A stretch of DNA of 64,000 nucleotides from Daucus carota subsp. sativus (taxonomy: Eukaryota > Streptophyta > Magnoliopsida > Apiales > Apiaceae). The stretch spans positions 35,921,606 through 35,985,605 of the forward strand of contig NC_030387.2 in the NCBI RefSeq assembly GCF_001625215.2, written 5' to 3'. The notes beneath the pieces were generated by a model, which worked only from the letters and a program-made list of their open reading frames with translations, searched no databases and had not been told where the DNA came from. Shown one piece after another: positions 46,987-60,281 of the stretch (position 1 is its first letter; each line of letters opens with the position of its first letter). The position numbers were made by a program, and so were the translations under genes.

Positions 46987-49900
46987 TTATTCAAACATAG
47001 AGTGCTTTAAAGGATACTCTAGTCGCATGCCCTCGCCAGGTCGCGATGAGTACAGGACTGTGCCTTGAAGGTGTGTCAGGGCGCCAGTTGAACTGGCAGT
47101 GTCCTGTAAAGATTCAGTGACTTAAATCATTGATAAAAATTGAAAATGCAACAGAGAGACTGGGAACTCCTGTAACTGAAAAACATAGGCTAGACTATAT
47201 TTCAAATATAAGGAATAAAAATGTAGCTCCCAATATCTGCCTGCAAATCACTAGCATTGTCATATACAATTGAAGTTATTGGAGCACTTCATTGCCCATT
47301 TGATGCAAATTAGCCAATCAAGTAACCAAAAACTTCCGCCTATAGTGTATACTCAATACCTTCACTACTGTGGTGTCCAAACTTATCCATAAAAATCAGT
47401 CATTGAAATTTTCTTTCATCAACAATCAAAGGGTGCATGACAATACCATCCACGGCATCAGTTATTCAACCGACATTCAGCTTTCTGATTCTCTAGGTTG
47501 GTTAGGCCAACCTAGTGAACTAATTCTCATTGAAACTAAAAAAAGCATGAGACCAAATTATATTATTTTACAACTTTTGTAACAACTTTTTTATAGTTGG
47601 TCCAAGTACTGTTACAAAATGCATGGTGACTGGTCCATAGAAACATAGTTGCTTCTTTCTGAGAAATTAATTATTTTAGATATCACATATTTAATCTTTC
47701 ATAAATAATGACATTACAGAAATATTTCACCAAGAAGACTCTTATAGAAGAAGTAGAGGGAGGAAGAAAAACAGTACAGAAAAAGGCTCATATATATAAA
47801 TACTACATATTACAGTTCTCTCTTACAAAAAAAAAAAAGGATACCTGGAAATCAACAAAAGCAACCGGAGAACCATGCATTTTCTGCATTTTCAGTTTTA
47901 AGTATCCAGGGCATCTAAAAATTGAAATTAAAAAGTTAACTAAAAAGTTTTGACATTTTCTGTGGTATATTCAGGAAACTGGAAAGTGAAAATACGTACT
48001 ATTCCTTCATACCTTGAAAATACTTGAATGAGCTCTTGCTCCGAGGCTGTTGGACCCAAACTAGCCACAAACAGAGTTGGGCAGGGAGTTGCATTCCGTG
48101 GAGTATTCTGCCAATGTCCGAAATATTTTAGACATACTGATATACTGAAATTCATTAAAATATAGATAGAAGTTTTAAATGGAGAAACAAAGCACCGATT
48201 ATTCTGTAATTTCAATACATGCCAACAAGAGCACAACAGAAAACTGTATATGCAAAACCTTTATACCTCATACTGTTCAAAAGCACTTAGAAAGTAAAAC
48301 TAGAAACCAAAAAATGGAACGAAAATCCAATAATGAATTACTTATTCCAGTATTCTTTAGTTTAACTGCTTCTGCAGAGAGCACTACCTAAATGCATCAA
48401 CTAAATTTCATTATGATAATTCAATAGTAGCTGAAGCGTCATGATATATTCAGGGTTACATGCAAAACTGCATCAACATAGAAAGAGATGCTACTCATTT
48501 TCTTTCACCAAATTAACTCATCAACTTTAAGAAGCTTCAAATACTGAACTTCTTTCTAGCCATAGTGTTTGCAAGATTTAAAAATGGCTAGAGTGCATTG
48601 CAAAAAGTTTAAATACATTATTAAATATTACTTCAGAAGATATATTATTGAACACCCAGCAACTGAAGTGAAGGGTTCAACCTGCCAACCCAATTGATTT
48701 TATTGTTTTATATTTCAGGTTTTTTTCCCGCAAGGATTAATAAATATTAGTTAATCAATAAGGAGTGCAAGAGATAACAAATAGCAACATCTAGACAATT
48801 TTGAACCAGAAATTAGAAATGCTTCTGATAAAAAATAGAGGCAAAATGTCAAAAGTGCTTAACATATAATGTGATGACTAAAAAGCAAAACATGAGCAGT
48901 AACTTGTACATATTTAAACTGACATGAGAAAGATATTTCATAGGACGAAAGGATTATGACAAAGTAGACATTCTCATCACTGATATAAAGTCTCATAATT
49001 TCTCATCCTAGGACTTTTTTACCCGGACTCGGCTGGAAGTGTCAAAATGAGTATGTGTCTAACTGTTGGACTCAGTAATATTTTAGAAAATTTACAGGTT
49101 TTTGACATAAATAAGTGTCTGATTGTTGATTGTCGGACACACATACTCAAGGCAGATGAGTTGAGTCAACAGAGTTCTAGGATGACAAGGAAGATTTGCA
49201 GTGCACTTTAAGGAACTCGCACAAGAGATAGCATAAATTTAAAATATTGCTCACATGTTTTGCAGCACTGCTATAATTCACAGCCCCGCCATCAAAGCTT
49301 CCATGACTAAATGATCAAACAAAAATCAACAAGAATAAAATTAGAAGACTAGCCAAGTGAGCAGTATGCTATACAGAACTTAAACTCTCAAAAACAGGCC
49401 ATATTAGTAATAAAATATACATGGCCCTTGAAGTTTGCCTGAACTACGGATAAGAAATGTCCTTTCAAGCTCAAAATTTTCTAGATAACAAGGATGTGCT
49501 CAAGTTGTGCAAATGACCTTTGTGTAGATGGATAACCAATTGTGTTGTAAGCAGAGTTACCCATTCCAGGCATGTACATGCTGTCAACACCTGCTAGTGC
49601 CCAAGCGTGCAAAACATGTGCAATGTGAGCTATAATAATACCGTGTTCTGCATGTGGCTAACTATTAAGTAGGTCAAACAACCACTACATGACTAACTTC
49701 AAAAATCACTACAACCTTCAAAGAGGTGTGTAATTATGGGGGAAGGGAGAGGGAGAAGCAGATGTATATAAAGGGCTTATTACTCTACACTTGGTTATGC
49801 ATAAGGATTCATACATATCTTACCAGGATCAGGAGTGCCCCCTGGATATGGTGCATATCCTTTTAACCTCTTCTCTGACCCGGATCTTCCATCGTCTGAT

Positions 49901-52441
49901 CATCATAATAGACAAGTTCACACATTTAGATGCCCCAATAATCAAATTACTAGTACAGGGAGAAAAGACATGCAAAAAAAGGATATTCAACTTATGTATT
50001 ACCTGTTCTCGAGCGTTTTGATCTTGAATTAGATTTTGCAAGATCAATATATAAAGTGGAGTTTTTCTCCAGATCAAAAACCAAACCCTGTAAAATTATC
50101 CAAGCAAATAAATCTGAGTAAATAGTAAATGACTGCATAGTTTTGTATTGATATACTTGTGAAGTGTGGGAGAGATGAGAATTATAGGTGGTGGTTTAGC
50201 CAAGTGATGAAGGCCACCAACACCCATGACAAAGTTCAAGGTATTCCTTCAATTATAATTGAGGGAAAATAGATTCAAGGTATAACGCAAGTATGAGGAA
50301 AGTAAACTATCCAAACCCCCCTTATTTTAACAACTATGTTATTTGGTAAGTAGGCTAAGCATCAATTGTCAGGACAGCTGAATTAGAATGGAACACTCAG
50401 TCACTCACACAACTTGTGCTCTCTGCGTGAATGCAATTTTTTTTGCTGAGATACTTCTGAAGTGTGAGAAAAGCAAACAACAGAGGTTGGAGGTTTAGCC
50501 AAGTGCACCCATAACAAGGCTCATGCATTCATATCCTCCCCACTTCCCTCCCCTTGCACATATACATATATGCATCACAAAACCCCCCCAAAATATGCAT
50601 GTTTATATGTTATGTTTATAAAGGCATGAATTGTCGTATCATTATGCTGTGTGTGCAACAGGCATACACCGACAACCCAACAACATTAGATTTCACAAAT
50701 CGCGTAGGATAAAGAGCCAAAGGGGCTCCTTTTAATATACCTAAGGATGCTTTTATATACTTGTATTAAGACCTGGAGCAGCTTCATCAACTTGGTTGTT
50801 GGGTACCTCCAAATTCTCCTGAATAATCTAGTTGAATGCTGATAGTAAAATGTATTCTAATATACTATACAGTATGCAAAATCCGGCCTTTTCTTCATTA
50901 TAACCATCACTCCATTTTTAATCTTTTAGCAAGTTCAAAATTATCTTAGAGAGTTTAAAATGTTACGTATAGTAGTCAATAAGATAGAGAATGCACAAGT
51001 ATTACCAATATACTCATGTACATGCACAATCTATCTATAATGCAGCCCATACATTAGTTATCCATTATAGGCCCTGTTTGGGGGAACTTCTTTTTGAAAC
51101 TTGAAGGGCTTATTTTTTTTAAAAAAAAATACATATTTAGATATAAATGATGAGGTGTTTTATATTCGTTATTTAGCAAAAAAAAACCCGACATATTTCA
51201 GAAAAAAATAGAGTTGTATGTACTTTTCTCCAGAAATAAGCTCTTATTTCTGAAAAATAAGTTTAGCCAACAAGCACATAATATTGTCAAATAATTGCAT
51301 CACAAAAAAAACGGGTCATCAGACTAGACGCCCACAATCAATTTGTTAGATAAGTACATCGAATGTATAGCTAAAGTTCTTACATTTAGTGCATGCATTG
51401 CTCCAACAGCTGATGCTTGATCCAGGAAGACAGCAAAAGCAAACGGCTGTGACAATAACAAATATATATTAGAAACTAACAGACAGTTGATGCGGAAAAG
51501 TTCTGACTACATAATTACAAAGATGAAATAAGTTGCAAAGCATATCATCAAATAGAAATGCTTGTCAACCACTTGAAATTTATTAGTAAATTGTACAAAG
51601 GTGGTTTAGTAAGTCAGCAAACCACAATAAGCCATTGATTCCTTGTTAGTTACTTCTATCTTCTTGCATAATTTCAGCCTTTCAGACCTTGGCTTTCATG
51701 TAAATTCAATTAATCAAGTTAAATTAGTCAAACTGATTCAAAATTCACATAATCATCACGTCTCTCCACCCGAAACAAAGTGAAACATATCATTCCTCGT
51801 GCCTAATAAAGTCATTAACAAATGCTATCACTTTCCCACTTATTCTTCAGCACACTATCACATAAATTCCAGCCTGTAACTAACACCCCTTCAACAAAAA
51901 TGACCACTTAAAAACACCACCTTTAATTCCACTTCTCTGAGAAGTGATAATTACAATCTTTTAAATTGATTTGCATAAGTAATCATATCCACAACCAACA
52001 AACTAAACAAAGGCAATACACATAAACAGATTACGCGGTGCAGCTAAATTACGAAAACTACTGGATAGCATAATTGATCAAAGTATCATAAGAATTGTAA
52101 GTTGTTACTACCTGCTGTGTGTTGGAAGAAGAGGCGCGGAGATGCGAAGACTCGTAACCGGGAAATTCGCGAAAAAGATTATAAATTTCGCGAGATTTAA
52201 CGTCTGGAGGGAGGCCTGCAACGAAGAGTGTACGGACCTCGTCGTAATAAGGCTGGGGGACATGCGCCTGAGGTGCGTAGGGGTCAAACGGCGGCGGCGG
52301 CGGGTGGTGGGGGTGGAATTGCGGCGGAGGGATCACCACCGTGCCGGGCGGCGCGTGAGAGAGTGGAGGAGGGTAGTAAGGGTACTGTGGAATGCCTGGT
52401 GGAGGTGGGGGAGGAGCGTAATAGGCTGCCATGTCGTCCAT
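46987..52441 (-). CDS. RNA-binding protein with two RRM domains
   Basis: Nine exons in phase, in transcription order: 52112-52441, 51384-51446, 50003-50087, 49824-49895, 49518-49590, 49255-49306, 48013-48107, 47845-47914, 46987-47103; 318 residues. After a Pro/Tyr-rich start ([19 protein letters not shown]), RRM1 begins at [14 protein letters not shown] (residue 69) and runs through PFAFAVF to [11 protein letters not shown]2 begins at [11 protein letters not shown] (about 235) and runs through SPVAFVDFQ to MRLEY. The layout matches plant proteins of the RNA-binding-protein-with-multiple-splicing type (like Arabidopsis At2g42240), thought to act in mRNA metabolism. I start at ATG 52441; the codon three before it is TTG, not ATG. 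The last codons after MRLEY do not match the family tail I remember, so a further 3' exon is possible. Confidence 0.85.
51067..51285. repeat. Degenerate MITE-like palindrome in an intron of the RRM gene
   Basis: The left side starts GGCCCTGTTTGGGGGAAC, a motif common at the ends of plant hAT MITEs. The right side holds TTAGCCAACAAGCAC and the complementary TTATTTCTGAAAAATAAG blocks. No clean duplication was found, so only the repeat nature is claimed. Confidence 0.4.
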
Positions 52442-53046
52442 AAGTTGCAATAATCAATCTATGCAGCTTGGGGATTTTTATTCTTCAGTTTAGGCGTGCC
52501 CTAGAATTCCTGGAGCTTTGGTTTTTTCCCCTCTTTCGCCTGGCACCAACGTTCCTAAATCTTATTTAGGAAAAGAAAAATATTTCTCTAAATCTTTATT
52601 ACTCCGGTTTAAGAAGAAATAATTTTGTTTGATGAATAGTTTCGAGTTTCTCAATATATTAAATTTGATAAATATTTTAATTTTGATTAATAATAAAAAA
52701 TAGCATGAAATATTTAGTTTATTTAATTGTATTCGTTGCGGATAATAAGTTATTTTGTTTATTTTGACGATTCAATTTATACATATATTTTAAAAGTTAG
52801 TATTATAGATTTAATAAATTAAATATGAATATATTATTTTGGAATATCTGGTTAATCAATACCGATATCCCGATATATCTTTACACAAATATTTAGCAAT
52901 TTTTTGTTACAAGACTAATTTTGTTGTAATTACTTAATTGACTATACTGGCAAGGAGATCCATGTGAACCAGAAAAGTTTGTATGGGCTGGTTTTCAATG
53001 CAGCTACCATAGCTCTGATCACTCTGCCAGGATAATATCATTGTAA
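52442..53046. other. Upstream region of the RRM gene
   Basis: CT-rich and GC-richer just upstream of the start (52450-52560), then AT-rich. No other feature recognised. Confidence 0.45.
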
Positions 53047-53415
53047 GAGCATCTCCGATAGGGGTGCCAAGAGAGGTGTCAAAATGCCATGTGGCATGAC
53101 ATGGCATAACAATCTTTTTGACTACCCATTGGAGTGACAGGGGTGCCAAACAAAGTTGCCAATTTTTGACACTCTTTGGCACCCTCCCAAAATGGGAAAA
53201 ATTCATTTATTGTCATAAAACCTATAATATCCTATCTAATTTTAGATAAACAAAATTATAGTATTTTTGACAACTTTAGTTGCCAACCATTGGAGTGAAT
53301 ATTGATAAGAGGGGTGCCAAAAGTAACTTAAAAGAAAGAGAAAATAAAATATTGATATTTTTGATGAATAAGCAGGTTTAGCAACTTTGGTTGGCACCTC
53401 ACATTGGAGATGCTC
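53047..53415. mobile_element. PIF/Harbinger (Tourist-like) MITE
   Basis: It starts GAGCATCTCC and ends GGAGATGCTC, perfect inverted repeats, with TAA outside both ends (53044-53046 and 53416-53418). The arms carry GGGGTGCCAA and TTGGCACC repeats in opposite orientation. 369 bp, non-coding. Confidence 0.87.
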
Positions 53416-53418
53416 TAA

Positions 53419-54037
53419 GAACCTTTCGTATTTGTACATTATTGGTTAAACTGATTTATAGAAAGTCTCATTTGCATTTCAAAACTATTTAATAAGTACA
53501 TCCTTGCATACTATTGTTTTATCATAATCAAGAGAACAATGTTTGAGTTAAAGGAGTACATCTTTATACATTTTGTTAAGAAATAAAACTTAGTTCTTAA
53601 ATTAAAAAAAATAAAACAATATTTGCTCTGATATTACAGATTTACAGGACACCTCACTACCTCAGAGCATATATACACAGGAAGCCAGGGATTTGATCAA
53701 GTACCCCGCCATGAAAAAAATAATATTTGCTGAAAGTACCCCTCAAATTTTACATATACAAAGATAAGATGCTCCGATTTGCAGAGGCACAGTTGCACAG
53801 ACAAGTATAGCCATTGTAATTATTATTCCGATGTGCATAAGCACAATGACAGTACAGCCATTTCAATTATTATTTAAAAGTTGGAAATAAATGACAGATT
53901 AAGTTTTAATAGCAACAAAAACAATAATCACGTACATAATCTGAAATTAGTCCACAAAGTTTTCCAAAACCGAATAAATACGTACGGCAACAAAGTTTAG
54001 ATTACAAGAACTAAATAAATAACCAATGCACGAGTAT
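53419..54037. other. Intergenic and 3' flank of SCE1
   Basis: AT-rich sequence without ORFs of interest. The right part should contain the SCE1 3' UTR. Confidence 0.45.
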
Positions 54038-57000
54038 TTAAACAAGGGGTGGGTATTGCTTGGCTTGCTGACGGACCCTCTTCTTGTACTCCACAGTATC
54101 CTGCATTGGTCAAGAAGTTTTGTTACATATACACACCCATTCAGGTGAAACAGCTCTACACGTAATTTTGGAAGCCTTGACCATATAGCAAAAAAATAAT
54201 ATTTCTGTAATTTTTATTTTTTGAATAAAAATCTAACATAAATATTTTTATTCAGAAAAAGAAAATTTCAAATATACCAATTCCAGATATGCAGTCAAAC
54301 CTTGTAAAAATGTGTGTAAAAAGTCAAACGACTTATATAATGGACAAGAGAGAGTATGTTTGAATGTCTCTTTATCGTAAAGCTGTATGAACACAATCAT
54401 TTACACTAAACATTTATGTCTTCAAGTAGTTTGATTAACTAAGAAGTGCTTTTGGTAGCAAGCTGGAAGATAACAAAATACCGGTATTGAAATGTTCTTG
54501 ACTGTTTGTGAATAGTGTAAGCACATGTAGTATGATGAAGCTGAATGCTCCTCTCCAACTCAGGAGTGCACATTTCACATGAAGGCTTCACATAAACGCT
54601 ATTGTTTTACAATTAGCCAACTCATAGTTACCTGGATAAAGAGATGGTATCCTTCTGTCTGAGCAGGATCAGCAGGATTGGGTTGGTCCAACAGATCCTG
54701 AATACCGATTAGAATCTGCTTCACCGTAATTGCTGGCCTCCACCCCTAAAACCAAGTTCGAGTACAGTAAGTAATTAGCTCCAAACAATTTATTAACATA
54801 TGTCAAGTTACAAAGTGTGCTCACACTATCTTCATTGAGAATGGATAGACACACAGTTCCAGAAGGGTAAACATTAGGGTGGAAAAATCCAGCTGGAAAC
54901 TTGCACTTAGGAGGCTTGCTGGGGTAATCTTCACTAAAGTGAAGTGTAAGTGGGTAGCAACCACCCTCCCAGTCAGTCTGCAACCATAAGCAGTTTAAAT
55001 GTCACACTACTACCCAAATCATAAATGATATGAAAGTAAATCAAAGCAATTCCAGATAAAAAAGAAAAAGAAAAAAAAAAGGAGAAAAAGGAATGTAATA
55101 AACAGAAAAAATACAAAGGCAACATAGACTAAACCCCTGAATAGAGAGGCATATGCAGCTGATACTTTTGGTTATTTTACATTTTTCCCACAAAAACATG
55201 CTTCTTGTTATTCTGCCATGCAGCAAATTACTTGTAATGCAAAACACTGGCGGAATTAAGTAACACTTCCATCGGCATTAGAATAGCAATCATCAAAAAG
55301 CGACAAGATGACATGGAGTAAATTGCCTAAAGCATGATTAGCAGAGATTTACGCAGAAATTTAATCTGTGAAAAAAATTGCTGTGACCTACTTTGTTGGC
55401 TAGCACATTATACCATACTTTGCTGTAAATCTTATACATCTAAGAATGTAAAACTTTACACGCAAGTAGTAACTAGCTACTATATGCACTAACACGCAAG
55501 TAGTAACTCAGCTTACATTGAGCCTTCTATTAGCACTGCCTTCAGCTTATAATTTATATGCACTCATAATGCATCACGTCAAGTATTGAGACAAAGTACT
55601 ACTATTCAAAAGCTTGCAGAGTTAAGTGCTGATAAATGTCTAATCACATATATACATTCAGTACAAGTGTAAAGCATCCCTTAACAATTGTTACTATCCA
55701 TATGCTCGTAGATTCAAGTCATAACTGTCAGCTAATTCAGACACTTCACCCTTGTAGACAAGTCCAAGTAGTAGCCTGAGGCCTATAGACAAATTGATTT
55801 TCAATTGTCATTTTGATTTTATATAGAACAGTAAGTATATAAGCAAGTCCATCTTATTTATTTAAAAAAAAAATGCCATCTGATTTATTGGTGAGAGATA
55901 ATATTTTCTAATATATACAGATCATTTAGAATTACTCCTATAAAATATTATATGTTTTTAATTTACATATCAAATCCCCAAAGTCATGTCCAATACCGGA
56001 TCAATAAGTTTCCAAAACGAAGAGAATCCAACACTTGGATTGAAATTTGACTAACATATGGAAACATGTTCAGTAACCAAGTCCGCTGGAAAAATAGATG
56101 ACTTGGCAGTCATAATCAAAATCATTCTTGACAGGGATGATATTGAAAGCTCTTTTACTTTTATTAGTAGAGGGTTTACTCTTTTGTAAGGAAATTAATG
56201 AAGTTACTTGTATATTTATATGCCGTTTGTTAGCTGTTCATTTCATTTGTTGTCCTCCATTTTTTATTCTCCTTTCAAAGGTCTTCACGTATATGCAAGC
56301 TCAAAACATAATGGCGATGTGTTCTAAAGTAACAAATCATTTGTGTGCTATATTTGTCGTGTTAAGTTCTTCAAATAGTTTAATAGTTTTGCTACACTCC
56401 TAAAACCTAACAAATTTCTGCGACCTGCAATTTTCTCCTTCTATTATCACTCAATGCTACTTTAATCATTATAAGATATACATATACTATCTATTTTCCT
56501 TAAGAGTTTTTTCAAGGTCACAGATACTCAGTCCAAATGGAAAAAGAGAGGCCAAAATGCGACAGTTATAAAACATTTAATTACTTTAAATCTTTATAGA
56601 AATTCAATCCTGATATTACACAATTATTGCCAAAGATTTGTTTTTAAGAATCCCCAGAAATCTAACATGACAAAAACTGCATCAAACAGAGTTTACAATT
56701 TAATTATCATGATTTTTTTAACAACTAAAGAACAGATCATTAAGTAATGACATCAATATCACAAAGAACCATTACTTTGTTTCACCCAGAAATATTACAG
56801 CTAAACCAGAACACTTCAAGGGAAATCTAATGCCTTTCCAATTTTTACTCAAAAAATGTCACTGTCAGATAAAACAACCAACTTCACCACAGCAACAATA
56901 TCCAAATCCCTAGCATTACAGTCTAGTAAGTAGTAACCCCCTCCCCCCAGGTAAACCCTTGATTCTAGGCCGAAGCACACCGTGTGAGCATTAATAACGC

Positions 57001-57413
57001 GTAATTAAACTTGACCATAAAAAATTATTTCAAAGTGCCAAACCACTACATAGACATATAACATTTCAAATCGACGACAAAAAGACCGAGGCAAATAAAG
57101 CAACAAAATAAGCACAGAATCAACAAAACTCACCCCAGTTTTACCAGGAATAGTACATTGCCACACCATTAAATTGACAGAACCATCAGGAAGCGCGTCA
57201 GGCTTCGCCACAAAACCCTAATACACACAATTCAATCAGCACAACAAAACCCTACTCAAAATCAACCAAAATTAATCAAGAAAAACACAAAATCAACATC
57301 AATTACACAAATAAAATGTAAAAAAAGATGGATAAAACTCAAACATGAGGGTGATTCTTGCGCCACGATTTGCGCTCCTCAGCGAGACGACCACGAGCAA
57401 TACCTCCAGACAT
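54038..57413 (-). CDS. SCE1: SUMO-conjugating enzyme SCE1 (UBC9)
   Basis: Five exons in phase, in transcription order: 57345-57413, 57134-57217, 54825-54977, 54632-54745, 54038-54100. The product is 160 residues, the family's exact usual length. It is the E2 of sumoylation: it takes SUMO from the SAE1/SAE2 E1 onto its catalytic Cys94 ([10 protein letters not shown]) and passes it to lysines of mostly nuclear targets. Visible hallmarks are the basic N-terminal helix [19 protein letters not shown], the HPN motif (84-86), [18 protein letters not shown] and the C-terminal Lys/Arg/Gln-rich helix. All are intact. The roughly 2.2-kb second intron (54978-57133) accounts for most of the gene length. 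No transposon ends were recognised in it. Confidence 0.97.
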
Positions 57414-57730
57414 TCTCTCTCTAGACGCTTCAACTTCTCTCTCTAGATTCGAGTGCTAACCCTTTTGGCTGCTCAACTAGAAAACAAAAGGGGTATTTAT
57501 AAAGGGAGGGATTTATATGGGAGAGTTGGAAGAAGGGAGCGAAAAGAACGATATTCTTTGGCATTTATCCGTTTCTTTATTAGCCTGTTTTAGTGTAAAA
57601 GTCAACATGGTGTACAATATTTTATGCATAGCGTATGAAGCACGCGGAATGCCCAATTTTGTGACGGACTCGTCACGTGAATAATTAAGACCTGCCCCCA
57701 CCAAACTTTGGTCCGGTATGAATAAACTAG
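57414..57730. promoter_or_regulatory. SCE1 leader and upstream region
   Basis: Directly upstream of the ATG (minus strand) is a CT-rich leader (CTCTCTAGAGAGAGAATG-type repeats at 57413-57450). No convincing TATA box was seen. A fold-back Mutator element begins 328 bp upstream of the ATG. Confidence 0.4.
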
Positions 57731-57740
57731 CTCGTTGCAA

Positions 57741-59258
57741 GGCTCCCTTACAAAACTAACCAGCTTGAACGTAAAATTTTCAAAACTAACCGGCCTACGT
57801 TCAACTTTTCAAAATTAACCGGCCTAATTCATTTAAACTCGGGCGATCCGAGTAGAAAATTTGGAGCAATGGGGAGGCCACAACCAGGGGCGACCCTTAC
57901 TTGTGGTAACCACGTACAGGTCGCCACAGCAAGGGGCGATCCCTGCGTGGACCTGTGCAGCTCATACCCTTGAAACCCAGCTATTATTTTATTGTATTAT
58001 ATATTTATTATTTTTAATCAATTTTTACTTGTTTTGTGAAATTAATATAATTAATAAAATGAAATAATATATATATTTTACCAGTAAACATTACATATTA
58101 TCTACTCATTATTTTAAAATAAAATTAAAAAAATATAATATAATAAAAAATTTATCAATAGATAGTATATTTACTTTATTTTAATATGCAACTTTCAGAT
58201 TTTAAAAATAATGAGTAGATAATTTTTAATGTTTAGTCAAAAATTGGTCAAATTTACAAAAATATAATTATACTCTTGTTTACAAAAATATAATTATATT
58301 CTTGTTTACAAAAATATAATTATATTTTTGTAAATTTACAAAAATTACAAATTATCACTCTTGGGTCGCCACAACAAGAGTAAATTTACAAAAATATATT
58401 ATATTATAATTTTTGTAATGTAAATTTACAAAAAATTTCAAAATGAGTAGATTTTTGTAATTATATTATATTTTTGTAAACAAGAGTATAATTATATTTT
58501 TGTAAATTTGACCAATTTTTGACTAAACATTAAAAATTATCTACTCATTATTTTTAAAATCTGAAAGTTGCATATTAAATTAAAGTAAATATACTTTCTA
58601 TTGATAAATTTTTTATTATATTTTATTTTATATCATTTTTTAATTTTATTTTAAAAATAATGAGTAGATAATTTGTAATGTTTAGTGGTAAGATATATAT
58701 ATTATTTCATTTTATTAATTATATTAATTTCACAAAACAATTACAAATTGATTTAAAATAAAATAATAAATATATAATACAATAATAAAGTAATAGCTGG
58801 GTTTTAATCATTATATTTGAAATAAAATGCACGTTTTCAAACGCTCTTAAATAATATTGAAAACAAATTGATAATTAATGTGAAGGATGTATAATAAATA
58901 TTAACGAGGATGTATATTATATGAAATCTAAATAGTACCTAGGAAATTATTTATTCGGATATCAAATTTTCAGTCCAGACAATGAAAATTTCTGATACAA
59001 ATACTAAAACATGAAATAAAATTCCTAAGAACATACATTACTATGAAGCAAATGTGTTACGTTTCGTCGCTGCACACGTGGTCCACGGGTCGCCCCTTGC
59101 TGTGGCGACCTGGACGTGGTTACCACAAGCAAAGTCGCCCCTGGTAGTGGCGTCCCCATTGCTCCAAACTTTGTGCTCGGGTCGCCCGAGTTTAAATGAA
59201 TTAGGCTGGTTAGTTTTGAAAACTTTACGTTGAAACGGGTTAGTTTTGCAAGGGAGCC
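57741..59258. mobile_element. Fold-back Mutator-like element with 10-bp duplication
   Basis: The ends GGCTCCCTTACAAAACTAAC and GGCTCCCTTGCAAAACTAAC (right end read inward) begin inverted arms that run almost the full length: conserved outer blocks (GGTCGCCACAGCAAGGGGCGA and its complement) and AT-rich inner blocks around TAATGAGTAGATAAT on both sides. The right arm has an extra unpaired stretch at about 58810-59040. The direct repeat CTCGTTGCAA flanks it (57731-57740 and 59259-59268), fitting Mutator. Non-coding; RNA across it would fold into a hairpin with arms of several hundred base pairs. Confidence 0.87.
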
Positions 59259-59570
59259 CTCGTTGCAACTTCTCCAAAATTTTGTTTGGGGCAGCCCAAC
59301 ATACACCAATAATAGTAGTTCGTTTATATAAAAATAAGTACAATACTTTAATAAATATAAAACAGCTATTATAAAAAATAATTTTAATATAAATTTATTT
59401 ATATTTCAAAATTTAAAAATAATAAATCTATTTATAAAACTCTAAAAAAATTGATATACAATTTTGCATAATAATAATAAATGTATATATAAAACTCTAA
59501 AATTACTACTCGCTCCTTGCCCCGCGTTTACATTGGGGGACGAGTGCTCGGCATGCATTCTAATACTCTT

Positions 59571-60265
59571 TTTTTTTTTGAAACAAAAGTGTTGATCTAA
59601 TAATAAAAAACCATACGGCATCTACACCAATGATCGAGTCGAATAAACAGTAAATTGCAAGCGTCTGTTCTCACAAAGAGACAGTTAAACGATATTTTGA
59701 AGAAAATGTATGTACAAATACAAGTACCCGCTTCATGCATTCTCGTTGAATTACTGGTACCCTCTTCATCATGCCCCGTTAGAGCTATCGTTTGAGCTAT
59801 CGACCAGAACTGCGATTCCATACAAACTTTCATCACCAAATCAAACCCCGCTTAAAATTAAGAAGTGAAAAACAAAGCTCCCACCAGGGAGAGAAAACAA
59901 CCTTAGATGGAACCACAAAAACAAGAGGAATCCGACTGAAAATCCACCCACTTGAAATAGAGAAGAAAGACAGCGAAATCTCCAATGGTTTTAGATCTAA
60001 GAATCCCCCGATAATAGATATGGAGCAGAACCACAAAAATAAGAAAAATCGGACTGCAACTCACCCGCTTGAAAGAGTGACAGCGAAATCTCCGATGGCT
60101 CTGGATCTAAGTTTCCCGAGAAGAAGTATTATTTAAAAACTAACAATAAAACAAGGTAGTTAACTGATTCGGGGCTTTCCACCGGTGAAAACCGATGGAA
60201 GCCCCAGGCGGCTAGACAAGAGAGAGGCTAGAGAGAATTAGGGTTTTTTTTGGGAGAGAGGAAGC
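59571..60265 (-). mobile_element. Retroposon with poly(A) tail and 16-bp target duplication
   Basis: The flanks carry the perfect direct repeat GCATTCTAATACTCTT at 59555-59570 and 60266-60281. A T-run at the low-coordinate end is the poly(A) tail of a minus-strand insert. This is target-primed reverse transcription, as made by LINE machinery. The minus-strand 5' end is pyrimidine-rich with CCCTAATTCTCTCTAGCC. Two imperfect tandem units of about 90 bp (AGATCTAA ... CACAAAAA) lie at roughly 59925-60000 and 60020-60110. No reverse transcriptase is encoded, so it is a SINE-like or internally deleted LINE copy, or a retroposed transcript leader. Confidence 0.85.
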
Positions 60266-60281
60266 GCATTCTAATACTCTT

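Noticed and set aside
59792-60136. 114-aa plus-strand ORF
   Set aside because: It lies entirely inside the minus-strand retroposon and mirrors its tandem repeat; no domain.
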